Of a stretch of DNA of 64,000 nt, positions 1 to 11,434 are shown one piece after another; the stretch's first letter is position 1, and every line of letters starts with the position of its first letter. Position numbers and translations under genes: made by a program. Under the pieces are notes generated by a model. It saw nothing but the letters and a program-made list of their open reading frames with translations, was not told where the DNA came from and ran no database searches. The DNA is from Odobenus rosmarus divergens (taxonomy: Eukaryota; Chordata; Mammalia; Carnivora; Odobenidae), in assembly GCF_000321225.1 (NCBI RefSeq), contig NW_004450324.1, positions 1,068,877 through 1,132,876 of the forward strand, read 5' to 3'.

Positions 1-1179
1 ATACAAAAAAAATGACATCTCTGAAATTAACCAGACATCCTGGGTCTTCTTTCACCAACCCACGTAACTGTATTCCTGAGAGGGATTTTAAGACGGATAA
101 GATTAGGTATCTATACTATACTCAGAGAGCTTACACATAAGCATAGGAGAATAGACAAATACATTGATTGTTAGAGTATCTTATTATAATAAGTGTTCCA
201 GGCAAAGGGAGTATTTTGAGCAAAGGCTTCTGTAGCCTGAAAAAGCAAAGAGTGTACACAAGGAATCATGAATAGTTAAACTGGGTACCTGCAAGGCAGT
301 CGTGAGAGAAGGAACGTTAGTTGGCATGATTTAGTGGAAGGTCTTTCTTGCTGGGAAGAGAAATTTGAACTTACAGTGGAAAACAAGGGAAATTCTTGGA
401 TGATTTGGGTATGAGTGGGTGGGTAGGACTGGATTAAGGACTTGCTTTAGGAAGAATCTTGTAAAAACTGTGTTTGGGCTGACGATTTCCATCAGGAGAG
501 AGAGGGTATGTGGGGATGCTGGGTAGGAGGCTACCACAGAGATCTTGGCAAAAGGACATCGGGTCTCAGAAACAAGAGCTACGGAGAGAATAGCATCTTT
601 GAGAAACATGCCTGCTCTTCAGAAACAGTGCCCAGTGATTGTAGCTCATGGAAACAAGCACTCCAGAATGGTGCAGAACAGTGGGAGAGAAGGAAGAATA
701 GGAAGAATGAGGTTTTTCATGTGAGAACAAAGCCTTGAGTTATTTATTGAAATAGCACTGGCTCACATTGGAGAGTTCACACCCCATCAACCAGGAGTGC
801 TCCCCGTTCTAGTACAGTACCTGGGTGGTGCCAGACCACATCCTAAACCACATCCTCAGTCCTATTCTCTTTAGGAAGGTGATCAACTCATTTGTAACAA
901 TGGGTTATTAGTATCATGGTAAACAGTAAGTTTCCCATCCACATTCAAGCCCCCAGATTCTTTTAACCTGATACTTATTGCTGGGACCTCACAGGGTGTG
1001 TCGGCTGTTAGTATCAGTTTTGAGGTAAATCAGGGTCACTGCTATCATTGATATTCAGCTCAGTGACACACATCTGTCTTTTGCATAACATGGAGGCAAG
1101 CAAAGATAGCAAGGGAAGCTTGGTTAATTATTTGGTAACCAAGAAAGTTAAGTGGAATTAATTTTATTTGTATTAAGTT

Positions 1180-1825
1180 TGTACTCTATGCCCAAGACTG
1201 CTCCTACTGTAGGGGGGCTCCATATTAGCGTGCCTCACAGAACTCATAATCTATTTGGGGAGCAGGAGTTGAAATATAAATTGGCATACTGTATTTTGTG
1301 GGTAGTGTTACAATATGTGTCAAAATGTGCACATCTACTGACTCTGTGATTCTATTTCCAAACATTTGTCCTAAGGAAGTAATCAGGGATTTGTGAAAAG
1401 ATTTAGCTCTAAGGATGTTCACTTAAATATTATTTATAATAGCACACTACTTGAACCATCCTAAATAATGTCCCAAAATAGGGCACTCATAAATAAACAT
1501 GACCTTTTCATAGGATGAAATACTCTGTAACCAATAAAATTATGTAATAGAAGAACATTAATGAAATAGAGAAATGCTTACGGTACAATGTTAAATGAGA
1601 GAAGCAAAGCTATAAAACACTGTGTGCAGAATGATCCCATTTTGGTAAAGAAAAAGATGTAATTTTAAGCCCACGAAATGTTAGAAACAAAGACATCAAA
1701 TTGTGAACAGTGGTTATCTCAGAACTGTGGGACTGGGACTTTTTTTTTCTTCTTTGTGGTTTTTCAGATCCCATAAAATTTCTATAACGAATATTTAACT
1801 GTAATGTGTATAGAATCACATAAAT
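1180..1825 (+). repeat. Old L1M-type 3' end
   Basis: Degenerate forward L1 of an old mammalian family. Signatures are 'ATAGGATGAAATACTCTGTA', 'TGTGTGCAGAATGATCCCAT' and 'GGTTATCTCAGAACTGTGGG'. Borders are approximate. Confidence 0.6.
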
Positions 1826-4035
1826 AAATTTAGTGTAAGTTAAAATTTTGAGAAAACCATATGAGAATGATAATAGATAGCTAAGTGCTAACAGAAGTCA
1901 CTAAAGGTCTTAACTGGGGCAAAGTGGGCACAGATTTTCTCAGAGCCACGTGGATTTCCCGAAAGCCACCTCCACTAAGTCTCAGAGCATGGAGGGGCAG
2001 CCTTCCTTGTCAAAGCCCCAGCTTCCTGCTCCGGACGGGGAGACGGGAATGGGCAGCACTTGTCCTTGGTGGCACCAGCTGCTGCCCCCTGCCCCTTCAG
2101 GCTGGCGCTGCTCCCTGGGAGAAGGGGTGCTCTGAGGGGGATTGAGGCCAGGGAAAAGCAGGGCTCCCTCTCTGGGACGGGCTGTTCACAGTGCTCATGC
2201 CAGAGACATGTGAACAGTAAGTAAGCAGCTCATGTGAATAGTAAGCAGCTATCTCAATTCATTTGTCGTCACAGGTGGGGCGATCCTGAGAGGGTAGAGG
2301 GGTCAACTTAAACACACGTCATTAGCACATGTGATCACTTTTGTCCCTGCCATATGGGTGTGCTGGTATGTTTGGAGCTATTGTTGTCAACTATGAAAGC
2401 AGCCTGGCCTCTGCACTCACCTTCTGTTACTTCTTTCATCGTTTTGTGAGAAAATTGTTTTGCGAGATATGAGAGAGCTTCTGGAAACCATGGGTACAAC
2501 ACCCACACGATCTTATCTTGAGGGGCAGGGGGAAATGGACAAGGGAGTGGAGGAAGGGAGGGAAGGGGGAACGTCGCAGGGAGAGTGGATGGCTGGGGAA
2601 GGGAGCCGGAGAGGAGCGAGACCGGAGCCCCGCTCCCCAGCGGCATTACCCGTGTCCGCATCTTGCGTGAAGGCCAGGCCTTGCACAAACTCAGCCTGAC
2701 CTTTAATACCACCGCATTTCTGGGATGAAACGTTACACTAATAAAAAGAGAGCCACAAGACAAATAGTCGTGCCTTCCAACGTGAGCGAGAGAAGTGCCT
2801 GTGCAAAGCTCAGGGCCTGACACTTGAAAGCTCCTTCCCCCTGCCCTTGCCAGGAAGGGAATTTACCTGCTGTGACCTATTTGCTGGCAAAGTCAGAGCA
2901 GGTGCATATTCAAACAGTTCACCGAGGGAGGAAGCAATATAAACCCTTTGCCTCGGAGAGAGGGAAGGAGCAATGCAGCAAACCCGGAGCCCTCCTGCTC
3001 TGACTCCAGGGGCCCACCTCTCGGCGAGGGCAAGGCTCAGGAGCTGGAGAGCCAAGGGTTCTTCTGCAGAAACCCCCACTGCAAACACATCAAGGTCGTG
3101 GCCCCAGGGACAGTGGCTTGATTGGTAAAACTCATCTTCGCAGACTTAAAAGACAGTATACAGAGTGTGTGTGTGTTGGGGGAAGGGCAGAGTTCAACTA
3201 AAAAGCAAAACAATCATTTTGCTGAAAGGACAAGATACTCTAACTGTTCTTACTAGTTAGAGTGTTTCATCGTGCTTATCCATTCACCCTCAACTACTTC
3301 TTTCCATAGAGAATAGAGTGCTTACAGTCAACAAGCTGGATATGAGGCTTCTCCTCCCACAGACAGAACAGCCACAGCCACACCTTAAATCATAGAGGAA
3401 GCTTCCCTGGGTGGACAGGGCCTAGCACCCTGTCAGGGGATTTAAGTGGCATTCGGGTGGCGTCCGACGCAGCTTCCATTCACAGACATCACAGATGCTG
3501 ATGAGACCAGCGCTACATCCTCAGAGGACAGGGGGGCAAAGGACATGAACAAGACAGCTCACAAAAGAAATTCAAACACAAATGGCTTATGACAGTGGAT
3601 GAAATGTTCCACCGTGCTTATAGTCCAATACATATCACATTAAAACAAGAGATATGTATGCTAAGTTTTGGGGCTGATGTGTCATGGCATCTGCAGCTTA
3701 CTTGCAGATGATCTGGCAAATCTAAGAGAAATGCAACGTGTGTAAAGAAATGTAATGGGTCTTGCAGGTGCTAACAGTTGATGGATGCAGGTGAGTATAT
3801 GAGTATTCATTGTATTTTTTCAGATGTGCTATGGGTTCGAACACATTCAAACTAACACATTTATTAAAAGAGATAACATTTAAACTATCAAATCACCAAA
3901 TATGTATAAAAAAGAAGACAAACCACTGTGTTTCCAAACCTAAAGTGAAACCACATTCACATGTGGCCAGTCAGAGCATAAGTTGGTGAAATCTTTCTAG
4001 AAAATCTGGCCATACTTACAGAGAATATTTTTTAA

Positions 4036-4206
4036 TTAGATTTTTATTTATTTGAGAGAGAGAAAACAAGCACTGGGGAGGGGCAGAGACAGAGAAGCAG
4101 ACTCCCCGCTGAGCAGGGATACTGAAGCAGGGCTCAATCCCAGGACCCTGGGATCATGACCTGAGCTGAAGGCAGACGCTTAACTGATTGAGCACCCAGG
4201 CACCCC
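4036..4206 (-). mobile_element. SINEC
   Basis: Reverse copy with 'TTTATTTGAGAGAGAGA' and head 'GAGCACCCAGGCACCCC'. Inexact flanks AGAATATTTTTTAA and AAGTATATTTTTAA. It lies 84 bp from an opposite SINE. Confidence 0.88.
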
Positions 4207-4290
4207 TAAAGTATATTTTTAAATGATTCTTTATCCTCATAAATTTGCTCTTGTAATTATCTATCTTTATCTTTAAAGAAATAAGTTATC

Positions 4291-4494
4291 GGGTGCCTGG
4301 GTGGCTCAGTTGGTTAAGCGACTGCCTTCGGCTCAGGTCATGATCCTGGAGTCCCGGGATCGAGCCCCACATCGGGCTTCCCGCTCAGCAGGGAGTCTGC
4401 TTCTCCCTCTGACCCTCTTCCCTCTTGTGCTTTCTATCTCTCATTCTCTCACTCTCTCAAATAAATAAATAAAACCTTAAAAAAAGAAAAAAAG
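4291..4494 (+). mobile_element. SINEC
   Basis: Forward copy with head 'GGGTGCCTGGGTGGCTCAG' and an AAATAAATAAATAAAACCTT tail. Flanks AAGTTATC on both sides. Confidence 0.92.
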
Positions 4495-6246
4495 AAGTTA
4501 TCAACAAATTTAAGTTCAGGAATGTCCATGTACTACTGTTTTTATTGGCAAAAAACCTCTCACAAATAAATGGTTAAAAATGCATATCTCTATGGTGGAA
4601 TGTTATTCATACATTAAAATTCTGTCTTCTATCTAATGACATTGGAAAATCCTCACAATGTAAAGTGAAAAAAATCATTAAAATTATATGCAGTATGATC
4701 CCTAATTTTCATATATATACATTTTATGCATTCATGTATAATAGAGGATTAAAAGAAAATATTCAAAAGTATTCACATTGGCTACTTCTGATTCCAGGAT
4801 TTAAAATAAAACATTTTCTATATTTTACAAATACATGTATTATTGTCATTATTAGAAAAAACACTTAAAAGTTGTTTAAGTGTTTAAGAAAATATCCTTT
4901 CAAGTTAGTTCAAAAACACCTATTTTATGTTCCACTGTCAGAGGGGGGAAGAGATACAACTGAATCTTCAGTGTCAAGGCTGGACACCGTTAGCAATGCC
5001 CAAGGGATACAGACAGCGTAGAACGTGGATGTGAGCCACAGCTGTTGGTGTTAGGGTTCTGTCCCTATGAGTTAGGATCCTTAGCATGGCATTCTGATGG
5101 TACTGAAAAAACAAATTCAAGAAGAAAAATCCCAGGAGGCCAGAAAGGCCTCAGATTATTGTGGCTCAGTTCTTAGACTGAGATCATGCTTGGAACATGA
5201 TGGTGGAGAGGTGAGCTTCCATGTGCACATCTGTCCTGGGGCCCCCAATGTTAAGGTGATTCAGAGTCTGGGGTGAAGCATATAACACCTGCTCTACAAA
5301 TACCTCTTTTTTTAAAACAAATATTTTTGGTTAATGGATAAACATGCATATGATTTCTGGAGTATGCATATTCCAGGGTTTGGATAATGGATAACATCGA
5401 TTGAGAATGCTCAAAATCAGCTTTGAATTGGGATGGTGTTTTTCAAAGTAAAACTAATCCTCTGTAATTTGTAGAATTCAGAAACCCAGTTTCTCTACTT
5501 CCCACCGTGTGCTGTGTACTTCAAGGAGCCCGCTCTACAGGCCAGCTGGTTCCCAGTCTGGCTGCTTCTGGAATTCCCTGGGGAGCATTAAGAGTACTGA
5601 TGGTTGTGTGCAGCCTCCAGAGACTAATCTCAATGGTCTGGGGTACAGCCTGGGAGCTGGAATCTTTAACAGGTTCCTGGATGACTTCAATGTACTGGCA
5701 AGTTTGGGAACCAATTCGGGAGGCTTTTTTTTTCTTTTGTTCTCTGTTTCCCTTCTGTACTCATTTTTTAAAAATCCACAAACAATTCTGAATAACTTTT
5801 TACTGATCCATTTCTGTCAGTAGACGTGATGATTATGGGTCATTTGTGATTATGTGGGACTGGATATTTACCAGGCCATGCATGAAATGTTGTAAATTTT
5901 GTTCTCAACCCCCCCCACGTTAATGAGGACAATAGAGTTCTGAGCATAAAAATTCCCCATGTTTGAGGTTTCAGAGATATTTGAGGACCTCACTCTTTGT
6001 AGCTCCTTGCTTATACTTCAAAGGTTATGTTTCACCTCCCAGGATTTTGTAGGAATTGTCCTTTGAAGAGAGCATGAGTGTGTACACTCATTCAGACAAT
6101 AAATAAGAGTCCGATGCAGAGGCGGCGGAGTGTCTATATGGACGGATGAAAAAGCTTTGCCAAAGTCAAAAAAGTCGATGGTGCCTTTATCCTTGCCCAC
6201 ATAGAATTCATATAAAAAATGATTCCCAATCACAAAACTATGTAAA

Positions 6247-6444
6247 GGGGCACCTGGGTGGCTCAGTAGTTAAGCATCTGCCTTCGGCTCAGGTCATGAT
6301 CCCAGGGTCCTAGGATTGAGCCCCACGTCAGGCTCCCTGCTTGGTGGGGAGCCTGCTTCTCCTTCTCTCACTCCCCCTGCTGGTGTTCCCTCTCTCGCTG
6401 TCTCTCTGTCTGTCAAATAAATAAATAAAATCTTAAAAAAAAAA
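6247..6444 (+). mobile_element. SINEC
   Basis: Forward copy with head 'GGGCACCTGGGTGGCTCAG' just 5' of an L1. Flanks AAAACTATGTAA and AAAACTATATAA. Confidence 0.92.
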
Positions 6445-6455
6445 CTATATAAGAA

Positions 6456-7042
6456 AATTCCTATTGTGGACATTGCTGCTATCAAAAGGAATGAAATCTT
6501 GTCATTTGCAATGACATGGATGGAACTGGAGGGTGTTATGCTGAGTGAAATAAGTCAATCAGAGAAAGACATGTATCATATGATCTCACTGATATGAGGA
6601 ATTCTTAATCTCAGGAAACAAACTGAGGGTTGCTGGAGTGGTGGGGGGTGGGAGGGATGGGGTGGCTGGGTGATAGACATTGGGGAGGGTATGTGCTATG
6701 GTGAGCACTGTGAATTGTGCAAGACTGTTGAATCACAGATCTGTACCTCTGAAACAAATAATGCAATATATGTTAAGAAAAAAAAAAAGAAGATAGCAGG
6801 AGGGGAAGAATGAAGGGGGGGGGAATCGGAGGGGGAGATGAACCATGAAAGATGATGAACTCTGAAAAACAAACTGAGGGTTCTAGAGGGGAGGGGGTGG
6901 GGGGATGGGTTAGCCTGGTGATGGGTATTGGGGAGGGCATGTTCTGCATGGAGCACTGGGTGTTATGCACAAACAATGAATCATGGAACACTACATCAAA
7001 AACTAGTGATTAACATAACATAATAAAATTTTTAAAAAAGAT
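6456..7042 (+). mobile_element. L1 3' end, 5'-truncated
   Basis: Forward L1 from near the ORF2 end (TGCAATGACATGGATGGAAC) through two G-rich 3' UTR modules (about 6640-6668 and 6888-6908) to GATTAACATAACATAATAAAA and an A-rich tail. No intact coding frame. Left border is uncertain because a SINE lies immediately before it. Confidence 0.85.
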
Positions 7043-7127
7043 ACAAAAGAAATTATAGTTAAAAAAAAAGAAAATGTAGATGTTAGAGGTTAAACCTATT
7101 TGGTGATAAGAATTTTTTTTTAAATCA

Positions 7128-7316
7128 GGGCACCTGGGTGGCTTAGTCGTTAAGCGTCTGCCTTCAGCTCAGGTCATGGTCCCAGGGTCCTGGGATGGAG
7201 TCCCACATCGGGCTCCCTGCTCCGCGGGAAGCCTGCTTCTCCCTCTCCCACTCCCCCCGCTTGTGTTCTTGCTCTCGCTCTCTGTCAAATAAATAAATAA
7301 AATCTTTAAAAAAAAA
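7128..7316 (+). mobile_element. SINEC
   Basis: Forward copy with long flanking duplication AAGAATTTTTTTTTAAATCAG and AAGAATTTTTTTAAATCAG, which differ only in T number. Confidence 0.94.
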
Positions 7317-8094
7317 AGAATTTTTTTAAATCAGTTCTTAGTCCTAATTTTCTTAGACAATAAATAGGATATGTGGAATTCAAAAAAAAAATTCATAAAA
7401 ATGCCTTTTCTTTTTTGGCACTGGGAATCAGTTAATTATTGCTGAACCAAAAATATTTTTTAAAATGTTTATGGTCCTGCTTGTGTCCTAAGCACACACT
7501 TCATCAGCCTGTTAAGGCATCTAGCATGGAGTGTCCTTGGTGACTGATTCGTCACCCAGTTATGATGACTTGGGTCACCTAACATCCATGCTGCTAAAGA
7601 GAACAGGTTCACTATAGATTTTACTTAATAAAAATATTCTCCTTTCAATTCAGTCAATATCCTCAAGTTGCCTAAGATATATTACTGGGCTTTTTATGTT
7701 TCAAACACCCAAAGAGACTGGATAAAGGGGGATTTTCATGTTAATTTTTGAGAAGCCACTCTTACAAGGCTCCAGCTAGTAATGCATGGTCTCCTCACCT
7801 TCCTTGAGTTGCCCTCCTGGTAGAATGGCAAGTACCAATGGGGACACAGAGCTGCCGTTTCATGACCCTACTTCTCTTACTGGGAGGTCAGGACTGGCCT
7901 TAAGTAGTGTGAGACAAAGGCGAACTATGCCCTCCTCACCTAAGATATAAGCGGGAAAATCAGTCCACCTGGAAAGGTAACCAAAGTCCCAAATAAGCAA
8001 CCATCCCAAGGAGACAGGTGTCCAACTTCTCTGTAGCAGTGATGCTAAGAGCTTTCAGGGACACTCATACCTGTCAGAATCACCAACCTGCTTT

Positions 8095-8480
8095 AAACCT
8101 ACTCATCACCACCCACTGCATTAGAATAAAATCCCAAACACCTCCCAAGGCCCACAAAAGTCCCTAATCTGGACCTCTCCTACCCCTCCAAACTCAATTT
8201 CTACCCCTCTTCCTCATGTTCATCAAACTTCTGTTCCAGGAAGAGGCCACGGCCGTTCCTGCCTCAGGGTGTCGGCACCAGCAGTTTCCTGTGCCTCCTC
8301 TTCCTAGAACTGATCCTGGGAGGTGTGTCGATCTCATTTTAGAAATTTTCCCATGATCCCATTGCTTCCTACTTTAAAGCACGAGCTCTAAGAGTGCAAT
8401 GATCATGTGCATTTCACCTGCTTTGGATCTGCCAAGGCACTTATGAATTGCACAGTACACTAGGTGTTGATGATGGGGAA
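8095..8480 (+). repeat. L2 LINE remnant
   Basis: Resembles the L2 3' part in order: 'AATAAAATCCCAAACACCTC', 'GTTCCTGCCTCAGGGTGT', then 'AAAGCACGAGCTCTAAGAG'. Confidence 0.6.
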
Positions 8481-9602
8481 TGCCTGATCGGTTCCCATTC
8501 CAATAAAACTGGCAGCAGGCATGGCCCTCGCTTCAGCAGCCTAGAGCATCTCTGCTGGATACACTGATTTACAAGCACAGACAAAACAGGACTGCTCCTC
8601 ACACTTGCCTTGCAGTATGCATACGCATAGGCATAACTTTGCAGGGCACTGTGTCCCGATAATTGTTTTTGGCCTATTTACTGCTAAGACTTTAGTTTTA
8701 GCAAAAGCATTAGATACGCAACAGAGAAAAGAATGAGAACATCAGGCCCCTGGAAATAAAATTATTAGAATGTTAGGCAATAAAGGGAATGAAAGCTCAC
8801 TTTGAGGCTAATACAAAGTGACTCTGGAAGCTGTTTCAAGTGAACACCATACCAGGCAGAACTGAAGCAAACTGCAACACCAATGAAATGCTAATGCTAT
8901 GCGTTTTTATCATTATCCACTGTGATTTGTTTTTCCCCCTGCAGAGTAAGACAAATGACAGTCAAGTCGAAGCTCACATTTTTTCCCTTAAACCTCTGAC
9001 TGAAGTTGGACCCTCAAACAAAACTGTGGAGCTGCCAAGCATGTGCTCATCCCTTGAAATAAATACAGTGCTGAAATGGATGTTTTCAGATGCCAACTGT
9101 AGAACACTGGGACTGCTATGTCATTTACATACACCTGCCCCAAGTTGCTGATGCTTAGAACACTCCCACTCTGCCTCCCCAGCTTCCTGCGGCATAGTCA
9201 CGTCCGTGGTCTTCAGATACGGATAGGGACATCCCTTTAAAGCGTGGCAGCCTGAGCTGGGGGCTGTGGTCCCAAAATCACAGTTTTCCTTATTTCTATA
9301 TAACCTTTGGTTTCATTACCACCTTACTCTAATGACCAAATAAGCACAGTCAAAATCATGCTTATGATTCTCCGCTTTGGTTTTCAAGCTAAGTTTATTT
9401 CGTTTTGTTTTGAAGTGCTCCTACCCATACATATCATTGCCTGCTTGGCACCTCCTCTTGGATATTTAGGAGGCACATCCAAAACCAGATTCCTATTTTC
9501 CCCCTCAAACCTATTCCTATTGTAAATGACACCACTACCACCACTATGCCTATTACTAGCCATCATAACTCCAGAGATATAAAATTGTTTTCATCTCCAA
9601 AC

Positions 9603-9735
9603 CTCGTAGAAGAGGTTAGGGCAAGTAGGTTATTCAGCCAGTCACACAGACAGAGTGACAGAGCCAGGATTTGAACACACACAGGGTTTATCCAGAGCCC
9701 ACTCTGCTAACTGCCATCTCCTTAACTCAGTTAAT
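9603..9735 (-). repeat. MIR
   Basis: 'AGTGACAGAGCCAGGATTTG' and the following 'CCCACTCTGCTAACTGCC' follow the MIR core in reverse. Confidence 0.65.
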
Positions 9736-10299
9736 GGCTTTAGCCCTCACCGGGTGACCGAAGTCAAAACTGTGGTATCACCCTTTTGTTATCACGCTCC
9801 CATCTCCTTTCTCCATCCCTCACTAACCAATGTGCCTACACGCTCTATCTATCTCCCAAATTCCACTGGAATCCACTTCTTTCTGTCTACCACTTCTGCT
9901 ACTACCCTCTTCGAAACCACCATCAACTCCTATGTAGGCAGTTGCTGTAACAAGCTTCCAATCGGTCCCCAGGCACACCTTACTGCAAGATGACCACAAA
10001 CAAAAACACAATGTGAGCAATGAAGTCATGTGGCAGTACTTGGTCAGGAGGTGGTCATCCAAATAATCCAGAATATTTATACTTAAAGAACGTGGACTAT
10101 TACTGTGAACAATTTCGAAACACTTTCTCAATTCCTAAGTTGGTGCATGAGCCTTCAGAGGTCAAGCTGACCCTGACTCATTCTTCAGATGGCAGCATCA
10201 AATTCATCCCTTGGGGATTTATTCTGTGACCCTCAGAGTAGGTTAGATCCTCACAGCAGCCCATATATCTTCATGATTCCAACGTAACAGTATGATTGA

Positions 10300-10430
10300 C
10301 CTCTGCCTCCCTAGATTGAAAGCTTCATAAGGGTAGGGACTGAAATATTTGCTTTTTCCTTACTGGTCTCAATTGCCTAGCAGAATGTTTGGCAAATACT
10401 AAGTCTGCAAGTATTTGTAGGGTAAATAGA
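10300..10430 (+). repeat. L2 LINE 3'-end remnant
   Basis: 'GAAAGCTTCATAAGGGTAGG' and 'GCCTAGCAGAATGTTTGGCA' follow the L2 3'-end pattern. Confidence 0.55.
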
Positions 10431-11261
10431 ATTTTTCCATAATTAGAATGGCTTTAATATTTTCTAATTCTGAAGATAAAATGTATCATCTAGAAATTTC
10501 AAGCTATCTAGGAAAAGTTAAGAAAGTAAAGTCAATTCCTTCCCATTTTTTCTTCAAACTGTGCTTGGTCAATATTTATTTTTACCTGTTGTGAACCAAC
10601 TTTGCATGGTTTAAACAATGTGTAGGTGATTGAAAGTCCATGGGATTTTCCCTCATTAGGCATCAAATATGCATAAATCCTGAAAAAGGACACAAGACTA
10701 ATCTTTCTCTCACTCTTTTTTCTTTTCTTTTGCCAAACTGAACTTTTCAGGATCAGGTCTTTATTGGACCTGGAGAGTTAAAGAACATCCCTCTAAATGT
10801 TGGCTCTTCCAATTTCCTCTCTTCTCCCACATTCCTTCCCATCTCCTCATATCTTGCAAGACAGTGGAATCAGTTGCATTCTATACTATAAAATTGAGGA
10901 TTCAACTATTAGTGCTTAGCAAAAATAAAATTAAGTAAAAATTAAATAAACAAAATTAGTAATAGTGATAGAAAAGAAAAAATAATTTAAACAATGTGGG
11001 AGAATGCATCTGCCATTTTCTTAACTTGCTTGAATTAGAGGACATGAATTTTCTGGACCCTTGGATATTCTCAGTTCTTACCTTACTTGCCTTTCAGAGT
11101 GAGCCCATCTTGTTGCATGCATGTCAATTTAGGAAAATATACTAAATTTTTACCATATGACCTAACCTTGGAACCTATTTTCTGAGTAACATCCTATTCC
11201 ATTTCATATTGCATTCTTTGCTGTTTTGCTTCCCTCTCTGCTTTTGAGCAAAAGGAAAGAG

Positions 11262-11348
11262 GCCTGTCCTTCTTCCCGTTCACCACCTCTTTATTCCTTG
11301 AGGTCCAGCCCAAATATCACTTCCTCAGTAAAACCATCCTTGCATCCT
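11262..11348 (+). repeat. L2 LINE remnant
   Basis: 'CAGCCCAAATATCACTTCCT' then 'CAGTAAAACCATCCTTGC' follow L2. Confidence 0.5.
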
Positions 11349-11376
11349 TGATCAGAATTAATCAAAACTTCTACTG

Positions 11377-11434
11377 GTGTAATGCATGGTGATTAACATA
11401 ACATAAAAAAAAAGAAAACTAAAAAACAACAAAA
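11377..11434 (+). mobile_element. Very short L1 3'-end insertion
   Basis: About 28-31 nt of the L1 terminus (TGCATGGTGATTAACATAAC at its core) followed by an A-rich tail. Flanked by a 13-bp near-perfect duplication, AAAACTTCTACTG at 11364-11376 and AAAATTTCTACTG at 11435-11447. Confidence 0.8.

Larger units (their letters stand above)
3520..4870 (+). repeat. Old L1M-type fragment, interrupted by two SINEs
   Basis: 3520-3920 keeps traces of the ORF2 end ('AAAGAAATTCAAACACAAATG', 'ACATTAAAACAAGAGATA'). 4500-4870 keeps the 3' end ('ATGGTGGAATGTTATTCATA', 'TATGCAGTATGATCC'). The SINEs at 4036-4206 and 4291-4494 split it. It is too decayed to code. Confidence 0.6.

Noticed and set aside
2335..2823. 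Minus-strand open frame of 162 residues in GC-richer DNA
   Set aside because: Low-complexity Pro/Leu/Ser composition from a purine-rich tract, no family resemblance and no matching splice context.
4291..4360. tRNA-like A and B boxes in the SINE heads (this and the other copies)
   Set aside because: These are tRNA-derived SINEs with poly(A) tails and target duplications, not tRNA genes.
8524..8552. U6 snRNA-like start (CTCGCTTCAGCAGC)
   Set aside because: Only about 15 bases agree; the rest of U6 is absent and there is no T-run terminator.
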